A DNA stretch of 64,000 bases from Roseiarcus sp963741845 (GTDB lineage Bacteria > Pseudomonadota > Alphaproteobacteria > Rhizobiales > Beijerinckiaceae). The notes below the pieces were generated by a model. The model did no database searches. It worked only from the letters and a program-made list of their open reading frames with translations, and was not told the DNA's origin. A program made the position numbers and the translations under genes. Location of the stretch: the NCBI GenBank assembly GCA_963741845.1, contig CAVUJV010000024.1:62001-126000 (forward strand), read 5' to 3'. Numbering within the stretch: the first letter of the stretch is position 1; every line of letters starts with the position of its first letter. Positions 37,185-45,475 of the stretch are shown here, in pieces.

Positions 37185-38336
37185 ATGACAATAAGCGCTT
37201 TCGCCGCCGGCATTTGCATTGCAAGCGGGGGCATCCACGCCCTCAGCGTCGCGCTGGCCAGCCGGCGATGCGCGCGGCCGTCGGGCCTTACGCCCGTCCC
37301 AAAGGACGCGCCGCCGGTCTCGATTGTCCAGCCGCTTCGCGGAATCGAGACCTACAGCCGCGAGACTTTGCGCCTGGTCTTCTCGCTCGATTATCCCGAT
37401 TACGAAGTCCTTTTCTGCCTCGCTGACGCGGACGATCCGATCGCGCCGCTGGTTCAGGCCGCCATCGCCGCCCACCCGGAGCGCCCGGCGCGGCTCCTGA
37501 TCGGCGACGACAGGGTCAGCGCCAATCCCAAGCTCAACAATGTCGTCAAGGGCTGGAAGGCGGCCAGGCACGATTGGATCATCATGGCTGATTCCAACGT
37601 GCTGATGCCGCCGGACTATATTCAGCGCCTCCTCGCACGCTGGATTCCGGGGACGGGCATTGTCTGTTCCCCGCCGATCGGATCGCGAGCCGGATCCTTC
37701 GGCGCCGAGGTCGAGGCGGGTTTCCTCAACACTTACGAGGCGCGCTGGCAATATGCGGCGGAGGCGGCAGGCTTCGGCTTCGCTCAGGGCAAAACGATGC
37801 TGATGCGCAGCGAAATCATCGAGAAGGGCGGCGGGATCGAGGCGCTCGGCGGCGAGATCGCCGAGGACGCGGCGACAACGAAACTCATCCATCGCCAAGG
37901 GCTGGATGCGCATCTCGTCAACGGACCGTTCGAGCAGCCGCTGGGGGTCCGTTCGTTGAGGGACGTGTGGTCGCGGCAGGCGCGATGGGCGCGCCTGCGC
38001 CGGGCGACTTTTCCGCTGCATTTCCTGCCCGAGATCTTGACGACGAGCCTCGTCATGATTGTCGCGGCGGCGGTCGTGGGCGAAACTTATGGCGTCGGCG
38101 GCTGGACGAACGCGGCGCTCGCCGCCATCTTCTGGTACGCCCTCGAAGCCTTCCTGGCGCTGATCGCTGGCTGGCCGTTCACCTGGCGCAGTCCCTTCGC
38201 CTGGATGGTCCGGGACGTGATGCTCCCCTTTGTTTGGCTACGCGGCTGGTCGCGGGAGAATTTTGTCTGGCGCGGGAACGCCATGAGCGTCGACGAGCCG
38301 GTGCTGCGCGAGGCCGGACCGGGACAGGACGTTTAG
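37185..38336 (+). CDS. ceramide glucosyltransferase-like glycosyltransferase (GT2/GT21)
   Basis: A 383-residue membrane glycosyltransferase. It has an N-terminal membrane helix, a GT-A domain with VSIVQPLRGIE, CLADADDP, IMADSNV and the acceptor motif RQARWARLRR (QxxRW type), and C-terminal membrane helices. This matches GT21 ceramide glucosyltransferases, which in alphaproteobacteria make glycosphingolipid-like outer-membrane lipids. HpnI-type hopanoid enzymes share the fold. A TTG-initiated longer form (37161) is possible; I use the ATG at 37185. No sphingolipid synthesis gene is adjacent. Confidence 0.85.
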   Translation: MTISAFAAGICIASGGIHALSVALASRRCARPSGLTPVPKDAPPVSIVQPLRGIETYSRETLRLVFSLDYPDYEVLFCLADADDPIAPLVQAAIAAHPERPARLLIGDDRVSANPKLNNVVKGWKAARHDWIIMADSNVLMPPDYIQRLLARWIPGTGIVCSPPIGSRAGSFGAEVEAGFLNTYEARWQYAAEAAGFGFAQGKTMLMRSEIIEKGGGIEALGGEIAEDAATTKLIHRQGLDAHLVNGPFEQPLGVRSLRDVWSRQARWARLRRATFPLHFLPEILTTSLVMIVAAAVVGETYGVGGWTNAALAAIFWYALEAFLALIAGWPFTWRSPFAWMVRDVMLPFVWLRGWSRENFVWRGNAMSVDEPVLREAGPGQDV

Positions 38337-38579
38337 CGCCGCTCGACGCCGTCGTGGGGATGGCGTCAGATCATTCGGTCACAGCATAACTCTCGCCGGA
38401 CCGACGCGGCGTTGCGACTCGCGTTGAATTGCCGATCCGTTTGAGGCTAAGTTGACGGCGCAAGGCCCGGCCGGTTCGCTGCCCCGATTTTGACGCGGGC
38501 GGCCACCAGGATCATCCCGGCCGGCGCAACTCTTCCCATGCGGGAAGGGGACGGAAGGGCCGCTTTATCGGAGGAAGCG

Positions 38580-39869
38580 ATGGGGGAACGACGGCGGCCG
38601 TCGGTCATGCAGGCTTCCAAAGCGATCAATCGCCGGGATGCGATGGGTCTCGCGGCCGGGCTCGCTGCAGGCGCCGCGATGAAGCCGGCCCCGGCGCTGG
38701 CGACGGAAGCCAAGGACGCTCCGGTCGAAAAGCTCGGTCGAGAAACGGCTCTCGGCGCGGACGTGATGAGCCCTCCGTATGGGCTGCCCTCTCGGTTCGA
38801 AGCGAACGTGGTCCGCCGCGACCGTACCGGCGGTTCCCCATATCCGACCCGCCAAGCCGCCGCCAGTCTGACGCCTTTGCAGGATCTCGACGGCATCATC
38901 ACGCCGAGCGGACTGCATTACGAACGGCACCACTCCGGCGTCCCGACAATCGATCCGGCGGAGCATCGGCTCATCATCCACGGCGCGGTCGAACGCCCGA
39001 TGATCTTCAGCGTCGCTGACATCATGCGCTTTCCATCGGTGTCGCGGATATGCTTTCTCGAATGCTCCGGCAACACGCAGAACTGGGGCAAGCCCAACGC
39101 GAAGTACACGGTTCAGGACACGCATGGGCTTCTCAGTTGCAGCGAGTGGACAGGAGTCCTCCTGAAGACGGCGCTCGAAGAAGTCGGCGTGAAGCCTGAA
39201 GCGCGCTGGATGCTCGCGGAGGGCGGCGATGCCTGCGCCATGACGCGCAGCATTCCAATCGAGAAGGTCTATGACGACGCGATGCTCGTCTACGCCCAGA
39301 ATGGCGAAAAACTGCGGCCCGAGCAGGGCTATCCGCTTCGACTGCTCCTGCCCGGCTTTGAAGGCAATACGAACGTCAAGTGGCTGCGCCGTCTCAAGTT
39401 CGGCGCTGAGCCGTGGCAGACCCGGGAAGAGACTTCGAAATACAGTTGGTTGATGCCGGACGGAACGGTGCGGCAGTTCAATTTTGTGATGGAGGCGAAA
39501 TCCGTCATCACCTCGCCGTCTGGCGGACGAACCCTTCCGGGCCATGGGTTCTATGAGATATCGGGGCTGGCGTGGTCCGGGCGAGGACGAATCTCGAAAG
39601 TCGACGTCAGCCCCGATGGCGGGGAGACCTGGATCGCAGCCGCGCTCCAGGATCCGGTTCTGCCGAAGTGTCTGACCCGCTTCCGCGCGCCCTGGCGTTG
39701 GAATGGTCAGCCTGCGACCCTGACGAGCCGCGCCACGGACGAAACGGGCTATGTGCAGCCCAGTCGCGAAGATTTGCTCAAGCAGCGGGATTCCCGTTCC
39801 TACTATCACTATAACGGCATGCAGCGTTGGCTTGTGGCCGAGGATGGCGGAGTCACCAATGGCGGCTAG
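38580..39869 (+). CDS. soxC: SoxC sulfane/sulfur dehydrogenase, molybdenum subunit
   Basis: A 429-residue periplasmic molybdopterin enzyme of the sulfite oxidase family. It begins with a Tat-type signal (SKAINRRDAMGLAAGLAAG). FLECSGNTQNW holds the Mo-ligating cysteine, and VKWLRRLKFG and SGLAWSGRGRISKVDVS are SoxC-like. ATG 38580 lies just after a strong GGAGG. It overlaps soxD, whose cytochrome c product should accept the electrons. No other sox genes (soxXYZAB) are visible in the window, so a role as a stand-alone sulfite or thiosulfate-oxidising pair is possible. Confidence 0.9.
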   Translation: MGERRRPSVMQASKAINRRDAMGLAAGLAAGAAMKPAPALATEAKDAPVEKLGRETALGADVMSPPYGLPSRFEANVVRRDRTGGSPYPTRQAAASLTPLQDLDGIITPSGLHYERHHSGVPTIDPAEHRLIIHGAVERPMIFSVADIMRFPSVSRICFLECSGNTQNWGKPNAKYTVQDTHGLLSCSEWTGVLLKTALEEVGVKPEARWMLAEGGDACAMTRSIPIEKVYDDAMLVYAQNGEKLRPEQGYPLRLLLPGFEGNTNVKWLRRLKFGAEPWQTREETSKYSWLMPDGTVRQFNFVMEAKSVITSPSGGRTLPGHGFYEISGLAWSGRGRISKVDVSPDGGETWIAAALQDPVLPKCLTRFRAPWRWNGQPATLTSRATDETGYVQPSREDLLKQRDSRSYYHYNGMQRWLVAEDGGVTNGG

Positions 39870-40392
39870 ATTCGTATCGGCGGTCGTCTCCGCAGCCATC
39901 GTCTTCGCTATGCCGGCGGCTATGGCCGGAGAGGACTATGGTCTCGGCCGGACCGCAGCGCCGGCTGAGATCGCGCAATGGAACATCGACGTCAGCCCTG
40001 ACGGAGCGGGACTTCCGGCTGGCCAGGGGAGTGTGAGCGAAGGTCAGGCGATCTATCAGAGTCGTTGCGCCGCCTGCCATGGGGATCATGGCCAGGGAAA
40101 ACCGATGGATCGGCTTGCGGGAGGAATGGGCACGATCGGGACAGCCAAGCCGGTCAAGACAGTCGGCAGTTTCTGGCCGTATGCGACGACGCTCTATGAT
40201 TTCGTTCGGCGCGCCATGCCTTTCAATGCCCCGCAATCGCTGTCGGCCTCGGAAACCTATGCGGTTTGCGCCTATGTCCTCTTCCTCAACGGTATTCTGC
40301 CGGCGGACGCGACCCTCGATGCGACCTCGCTTCCAAAAGTGAGAATGCCGAATCGCAACGCATTTGTGAGCGCTTATCCGACCCAGCCATGA
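39859..40392 (+). CDS. soxD: SoxD-like monoheme cytochrome c
   Basis: A 177-residue secreted cytochrome c, with signal peptide cleaved after AMA, residue ~24. It has one CAACH heme site and a distal ligand region VRRAMPFNAPQSL. The N-terminal GLGRTAAPAEIAQWNIDVSPDG block and KTVGSFWPYATTLYDFV are SoxD signatures. It contains only the single-heme domain, unlike the diheme SoxD of Paracoccus. Translation starts inside the soxC 3' end (11-base overlap). Confidence 0.9.
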   Translation: MAARFVSAVVSAAIVFAMPAAMAGEDYGLGRTAAPAEIAQWNIDVSPDGAGLPAGQGSVSEGQAIYQSRCAACHGDHGQGKPMDRLAGGMGTIGTAKPVKTVGSFWPYATTLYDFVRRAMPFNAPQSLSASETYAVCAYVLFLNGILPADATLDATSLPKVRMPNRNAFVSAYPTQP

Positions 40393-40476
40393 TCCTTGCC
40401 CGCGCTCCGAGGGCTCTTTGAGGGTCCGCGAAGCCGGACGGTTCCCGCCTGCTCGGTCGCAAAGGCCAAGGTTTGG

Positions 40477-40755
40477 CTATTGCGTCGGGGCGCCCAGGCA
40501 AGAGCTGACGCATCGCGTCATTTCAACGACGAGATCCGGTTCCGCGGCTCGCTGACGACAGGTCTCGACGCAGGCCTTTGCGCCGCTCGACAATCCGCGC
40601 GGCAGGCACTGGTCCTGGCAACCCTTGTCCGATTTCGAGCAGGCGGCGAGGCAGATCACGATGCCTTTGGGATGCTGCGCAAACGCGTCCTGCGCGATCA
40701 TTGTCATCGAGGCGACTGCGCCAAAGATCGCCGAGATAGCCACCGAACGTCGCAT
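40477..40755 (-). CDS. small secreted protein with four CX3C motifs
   Basis: A 92-residue protein with a clear signal peptide (cleavage after AFA, residue ~31). The mature part of about 60 residues carries eight cysteines arranged as four C-x3-C pairs (CLAAC, CQDQC, CVETC, CVSSC). Spaced helical C-x3-C pairs of this kind usually form disulfide-stapled helical hairpins or bind metal. AAGGGAGGGAG before ATG 40755 is a strong ribosome-binding site. It is convergent with soxCD. I do not recognise the family. Confidence 0.75.
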   Translation of the reverse strand: MRRSVAISAIFGAVASMTMIAQDAFAQHPKGIVICLAACSKSDKGCQDQCLPRGLSSGAKACVETCRQRAAEPDLVVEMTRCVSSCLGAPTQ

Positions 40756-41091
40756 CCGCGCTCCCTCCCTTGTCCGTCGATCCATGAGCATGATGGACCC
40801 GCCCGTCCTCGGGTGTAAAGCTCTGAACCCCTTCGGGTTTGCGGGAGGCTCCGTACCTTGAGAGGGGGAGCAATGGCAGGCCGGACGACAAACCGGTGGG
40901 CCTTGACCCAGGAGAACCGGGAACCGCGGCAAGCCAATGCGCCCTGCACAAGGCCTCTTCTTGAGAGACCTTGCGCAAGGCGTCGATTTATCTTGCCCAG
41001 GCGAAGGTCGATCGCCGGTTCAAGCCAGGATCGCTTTCATCGACGGTCGCCAGATCGGCCTCCCATTATAGGGAGGCCGTGGCTTACCCGA
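40756..41091. other. 336-bp intergenic region
   Basis: This stretch should contain the promoter of the CX3C gene (minus strand) and the 3' end of the PEP-CTERM gene, including a 9-bp hairpin at 41056-41079. No gene is supported. A reading frame on the plus strand across 40858-41712 is the antisense of the PEP-CTERM gene. Confidence 0.5.
41056..41079 (-). terminator. hairpin after the PEP-CTERM gene
   Basis: CGGCCTCCC and GGGAGGCCG form a perfect 9-bp stem with an ATTATA loop, 13 bases past the minus-strand stop. No T-tract follows, so the hairpin may end or stabilise the transcript. Confidence 0.5.
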
Positions 41092-41817
41092 CTAAGCGGC
41101 GAACGACGTGAAGCCCGCCTTTACTCGGCGATGCCCGGCAAAGCCGAGCCCAGCAAAGCCAAGCGCCATCATGAGCCAGGTCGCGGGCTCGGGGACAGCG
41201 GTTTCCACAAAGCTGTTCGAGACGCCGGTGACGTCGGACCCACCCGGGTTAACCGTCACCGCCTCCCGCACCGACAGCGAGGTTACGCCTGGCAGGAAGG
41301 TTGCCATAGTGTTGCCGATTTGGAGGTTAGCGCCGAACTGCGTAAAAGCGATGCTGTACGGGTTGGAGTTGTTGTCCACCAGCGCTTTAACCAGACTAGC
41401 GCTACCGGCAGTCTGGAGAATGTCAGACGATACGTTGTCCAAAACAAAATTACTGCTGGGGAGCACGGTGAGGTCATAGCCCCAGGCGAAGGTGCCGCCG
41501 GTCGCCCCGAAAGCGTAGTCAAACGTAGCCGTGTGGTGATCCGATCCACCAGCACTCGCGAAGCTCAACACCATGTCCGCACCGGCCGGAAGGCTGGAAC
41601 CACTGGTAAAGTTGCTCCAGAGCTTATCCTGCTGCTGAACGGCCGTGTAATCGACGCCGGGAGCGGATGTCAAGCTCACCGTTCCGTCGTTGTTCCAGAT
41701 CAGATTGGCTGAGTAGCCAGGCCCTGATAGCACCAGGATGGCCGCGTTGGCCTGAGCGCCTAGAGCCATCACTGCCAATACTGAAGCAGCGATTTGAATT
41801 TTGAAAACTTTGTTCAT
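41092..41817 (-). CDS. PEP-CTERM sorting domain protein
   Basis: A 241-residue exported protein. It has a signal peptide (MNKVFKIQIAASVLAVMALG...), a beta-rich Ser/Thr/Asn-rich body, and a C-terminal sorting signal: PEPATW, a hydrophobic helix (LMMALGFAGLGFAG) and the basic tail HRR. In PEP-CTERM/exosortase systems the tail is cut by exosortase and the protein is displayed outside, often with exopolysaccharide. No exosortase gene is in this window. The gene is visibly lower in GC than its neighbours. A GGGGGTTT ribosome-binding site precedes the ATG. Confidence 0.88.
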   Translation of the reverse strand: MNKVFKIQIAASVLAVMALGAQANAAILVLSGPGYSANLIWNNDGTVSLTSAPGVDYTAVQQQDKLWSNFTSGSSLPAGADMVLSFASAGGSDHHTATFDYAFGATGGTFAWGYDLTVLPSSNFVLDNVSSDILQTAGSASLVKALVDNNSNPYSIAFTQFGANLQIGNTMATFLPGVTSLSVREAVTVNPGGSDVTGVSNSFVETAVPEPATWLMMALGFAGLGFAGHRRVKAGFTSFAA

Positions 41818-42332
41818 GGCAAACCCCCGAGTTGAATATGTTTACAACGATTACACGAGTGGAGCAGATTACCGCAATGCAAAGATTGCAAATATTTTAA
41901 CAGATGTCAATGAAACCTACGGGAGTGCTGCCTGTCAACATTGGCTTGCTTTAATTAAATTGGGACTACATTAGTATAAATTCAAAATACAACTTGATTC
42001 ACTGTCTGATTGTATTAACCAGCCTTCCGATCCCTGTTCGCGCCGACAAATGACTGCGGTGTTTCAGACATTTCGCTCAACCCCGAACATCTTGCAGGGC
42101 TCCGGCGATCGGCTCCTTGCCGGCCTTATTCTGAAAAACCAACCGCGGCGGGTGATCCTTCCCGACCCGCGCTTCAAGGTCGACGTAGTGAGAAGCGCTC
42201 GGCTGCAGACCGACTTGCCGCTCTCTGCGCTCACGGCAGCCGAGCCTGGGCCAGCCGCCGGCTTGGAAAGTTTATCTGTTGCGCCGAAGCCCGGGACGGG
42301 CCAGAGATTTCGAAAGTCGACGGCGCGCCGAT
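41818..42332. other. 515-bp AT-rich intergenic region
   Basis: Bases 41818-42030 are the most AT-rich stretch in the window and should contain the PEP-CTERM promoter. No tRNA, transposase or inverted repeat pair is visible. A short open frame (42050-42421) lacks a ribosome-binding site and recognisable features, so I treat it as noise. Confidence 0.5.
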
Positions 42333-43321
42333 ATGGAAGAAGCTGCAATTGTCCTCGAATTGGAGCGCCGGCTCGGGCGCCTGCACGCAAGGCAGCGTCT
42401 GGGAATCGAGAAAGACCATGAGGCTCAGATTTTCGGGCAGGGGCTCAATTTCTTCCACATCGAGAATTGGTATTCGATCCATTCGCTCATAAAGAACATT
42501 CTCAAGCTGTCGGGGCTTTACTGGCGTGGCCGACAAAACGCCGAGCGCATTCAGGTCAAGCGCAATCCGGTCGTCTTGCCAGACTCTGCCGCGCTCCTTC
42601 GAGAATTTCACGATCCTGCACCTAAGCGACCTGCACGTGGATATGAGCGAAGGCGCGATGCGACGCCTCGCAGAGATGCTTCCCGAACTCGACTATGACC
42701 TCTGTGTGCTTACCGGAGATTTTCGCGGGGCCACCTTTGGGCCTTATGAGCCCGCGCTTGAGGGGTTGCGACGATTGCGGCCGCATCTGCGAGGGCCGCT
42801 CTATGCCGTCCTCGGCAATCATGACACTATTCTCATGGCTCCAGAACTCGAAAGGATTGGGTTTCAGGGTTCTATTGAACGAATGCGAAAAAATTGTTCG
42901 CGGAGACGACAGCATATATCTGGCGGGCATTGATGATGCTCATTTTTACAGAGTTGACAATATTGAAAAAGCTGCGTCCGATATCCCGGACGATGCAATT
43001 TCAATTTTACTTTCTCACACTCCGGAAATATACCGGCAGGCTGCCTATGCAGGCTTTGACCTTATATTGAGCGGCCATACCCATGGAGGGCAAATTTGCC
43101 TGCCTGGCTCGATCCCAATCACCCTTGATTCCACATTGCCGAGATCAATGGGCTCAGGAAGCTGGAAATACCACAATATGCTCGGTTATACTTCAGTAGG
43201 AGCGGGGACATGTATCGTTTCCGTCCGGTTTAACTGCTTGCCCGAGATCACGCTTCACCGGCTCTCCTCCAGCAACGCGCAGGATCTGATCAGTACGGGC
43301 GATCCCGAATGTGTAACTTGA
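42333..43321 (+). pseudogene. metallophosphoesterase (calcineurin-like), two +1 frame breaks
   Basis: The protein can be followed through three frames. It starts at ATG 42333 (MEEAAIVLELERRLG) in the first. The second carries the metal motifs LHLSDLHVD, TGDFRG and GNHDT. The third carries GIDDAHF, LLSHTPE and SGHTHGGQICLPG and ends at 43321. Breaks are near 42587 (ACTCTGCC) and 42862 (ATTGGGTTT), each a net +1, and the total is 3n+2. The corrected product (~328 residues) has every catalytic residue and resembles YkuE-like UDP-2,3-diacylglucosamine or membrane-bound phosphoesterases. The 3' part is low in GC. Its end overlaps the convergent CarS-like gene by 32 bases. Confidence 0.85.
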
Positions 43322-43778
43322 AGAGCGCATAAGAAAGAAGAAGCCCTCCGGCAAAAAAGACCGCTGAGCCGATGACGATATCCGCAAGGGTAAGCGAGAA
43401 TAACGTCCGGCACGCAAGCAGCGGGAAAAGCGATTCTGGAATTTGATCAAGACCGGTAGCCCTGCTGCTTGGCGCGAGGCCAAGCCGTCGCTTCAAGAAG
43501 CTTGAGCACAGATCCCCAAACATTGCCGTCACGCCCACAAGAAGCCCGACCTGGAATGGGACCCCCAAAAGCGGAGCGCAGGCCGCCGTTCCGAGAATGG
43601 ATGCGGCCAGTCCCCGGATCGTTTTCGACGAGCCGAAAAGCGGACGTCCATCGAAGAATTGCACATTCCCGTCCAGCGGGCGGGAGAGACGCTCTCCGAG
43701 GGCGAGCTTTGCGATAACGGGCGCGCCATTCGCGATGCCGATCAGGATCACCAATTGGGCGACTGCAACAGCGTGCAT
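43290..43778 (-). CDS. CDP-archaeol synthase (CarS)-like membrane protein
   Basis: A protein of about 162 residues with four or five membrane helices and the cytidylyltransferase motifs FFDGRPLFGSSKTIRG and GDLCSSFLKRRLG, followed by GLDQIPESLFPLL. This matches the bacterial branch of the CarS/CdsA-like family, which in archaea makes CDP-archaeol. Bacterial members may activate unusual lipid alcohols or phosphatidates. The ATG at 43778 is my choice; 43811 is an alternative. It is convergent with the metallophosphoesterase, and the two may form a lipid-phosphate module. Confidence 0.75.
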   Translation of the reverse strand: MHAVAVAQLVILIGIANGAPVIAKLALGERLSRPLDGNVQFFDGRPLFGSSKTIRGLAASILGTAACAPLLGVPFQVGLLVGVTAMFGDLCSSFLKRRLGLAPSSRATGLDQIPESLFPLLACRTLFSLTLADIVIGSAVFFAGGLLLSYALFKLHIRDRPY

Positions 43779-44782
43779 GCGCTTAAATCGAACTCCCGCG
43801 ACCGAAGACATTCGATTGAATCCGGCGCCCTCGCCCCATCCTGTCGGCATGGGGAATACGCGAGGTCGCCTTGCGTTCGGGAGCTCCGCGGCCCGGACGA
43901 CGCCGTGATCCTGACCGACACCATCCATAGCTGTCAAAGCGGGAGGGTTTCGCGGAATTTGCGGCCCTGACCGGATTCGATCTCGAGCGCCCCGATTCCA
44001 CAATGTGTCGCGAGATCGGCTTGGGTCGAGCCGCTCCCAGCGCCCCGACGGGGGCGCCGGCGTGAAAGGCGGCATGCGCTTTGACGCGTTTCTGGCCAGA
44101 TTCCGCGTCCATTTTCATTGTTTTTCGCACGAAACGAAGCGTTTTCGGGCAATTCGCAGCGGAAAATCGCGCGAAAATCGTGCCGTTTCCTTCCGCGAAT
44201 CGGGACTTTTCAAGGACTTGCGCTGACATTTCCTTCCGGCGCAGGCCCGATCGATGGCCTTGGGATGTCCGCATGATGGCAAAAAGATGGCCACCTGTCC
44301 TCACGGGATGGGCGGCGGCTCCGATGATTTCGCGCATTTTGGCGGTTTCCGGCTTGACGGCGATCCCGCATGATACCGCTCTCGTCTGAAAATCAGAAGG
44401 AATTGTTTGGCTTTTTGGAATCGGCCCCTGGGGCCGGACACATCATGCGCTCCCTAACCGAGGCCAGCGCCGCTTTCCCGCCGAGACGCGCCTGCTTCCC
44501 AACGATTTTTGACCGACGCGCAGGGGGAGCGTTTGGAGCCGCTGATCGCGGCGGCCGGCCACGCAAGACCGGGACAGCCAAAACCGAAAAGCCGCACTCG
44601 GACAATTCTCACGTTAACCGGGATTCCTGGCCCTGGACCGTTCGTGTACCGTTCGCCCGAGGCTTCGGCGCTCCCGCCCCCTACAAAAGACGGCGCCCAG
44701 GTCCTAACTTCGCCATGCAATTCGGTTTCTTACGCGGCCCATGATAGTGCAAAACTTTTCCACGGACTTCCAGAGCGAGACC
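43779..44782. other. 1-kb intergenic region with dispersed repeat
   Basis: The long gap between the CarS-like gene and lptC contains copy B of the dispersed repeat (~44115-44410) and otherwise GC-rich sequence with no supported gene. Open frames at 44005-44389 and 44370-45204 show no ribosome-binding site or homology. The lptC promoter must lie in its last 100 bases. Confidence 0.5.
44115..44410 (+). repeat. dispersed structured repeat, copy B
   Basis: The core at 44183-44239 starts and ends with TTTCCTTCCG. Upstream lies TTTTCGCACGAAA (from 44122). Downstream come CTTGACGGCGATCCCGCAT (44353-44371) and AGAAGGAATTG, an inverted form of the core-end motif, near 44396. Copies B and C share all of these in the same order and spacing. 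The element is non-coding and sits upstream of lptC. Confidence 0.7.
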
Positions 44783-45475
44783 ATGGCCTCGCAATTCGAC
44801 AGCATGCGACGCGACGTCGGCGTGGCAGAACCAAGGGACCGTTCCGGCGACTTCGCGAAGGCTCGTCGGCGCTCGGGCCGTATTCGCTTTCTACGCAAGG
44901 CGATCCTGGGGGGCGCTCTCGCGGTCGTCGCCGCGATGGTGGCGATCGCGATTTTCAATCCGTTCGCGGCCAAGTTCGGCCCGCTCAGCTTTTCCTCGGT
45001 GGGCTTGAACGGCACGAAAGTGACCATCGTGCGCCCGAAACTTACCGGCTACCGCGGCGACGGGCAGCCCTATTCCTTAACGGCCAAAGAGGCGGTGCAG
45101 GACGTCAAGAAGCCAACGCGGGTCGAACTCCACGGGCTGATCGGCGACATCGGGATGGCCGGCGGCGAGATGACTCACATCACAGCAGACACCGGCATTT
45201 ATGATACTTTAGCCGAGAATATGCGGCTGGCGAACAACATCCGGATCGGCAACTCCCGGTTCGACATCCGGTTGCGAAGCGCAGAGATCGATTTTAAGAG
45301 CGGAATCTACCAAAGCGCCGATCCGGTCGAGATACACGCCGGGGACGGCACCGTCATACATGCCGACCGGGCTTTGGCCCGCAACAATGGTCAGGAACTT
45401 ATTTTCGACGGGCATGTAAGGACGACCGTCGTCCCCAATTCCGCCGGAGAAGATGCAAAGGGAAATAACCCATGA
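44783..45475 (+). CDS. lptC: LPS export protein LptC
   Basis: A 230-residue bitopic inner-membrane protein with one membrane helix (residues ~43-63). Its periplasmic beta-jellyroll domain has LTGYRGDGQPYSLTAKEAVQD and MTHITADTGIYDTL. It passes lipopolysaccharide from the LptB2FG transporter to LptA. I prefer the ATG at 44783; an in-frame ATG at 44741 would add 14 residues. Its stop overlaps the lptA start (ATGA at 45472). Confidence 0.9.
   Translation: MASQFDSMRRDVGVAEPRDRSGDFAKARRRSGRIRFLRKAILGGALAVVAAMVAIAIFNPFAAKFGPLSFSSVGLNGTKVTIVRPKLTGYRGDGQPYSLTAKEAVQDVKKPTRVELHGLIGDIGMAGGEMTHITADTGIYDTLAENMRLANNIRIGNSRFDIRLRSAEIDFKSGIYQSADPVEIHAGDGTVIHADRALARNNGQELIFDGHVRTTVVPNSAGEDAKGNNP

Noticed and set aside
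42050..42421. Possible small gene upstream of the metallophosphoesterase
   Set aside because: No ribosome-binding site or domain, and it overlaps the start of the phosphoesterase in another frame.
44005..44389. Short ORFs across repeat copy B, and similar ones in copies A and C
   Set aside because: They give related peptides in different frames and orientations only because the DNA is repeated; there is no consistent start, frame or codon pattern.
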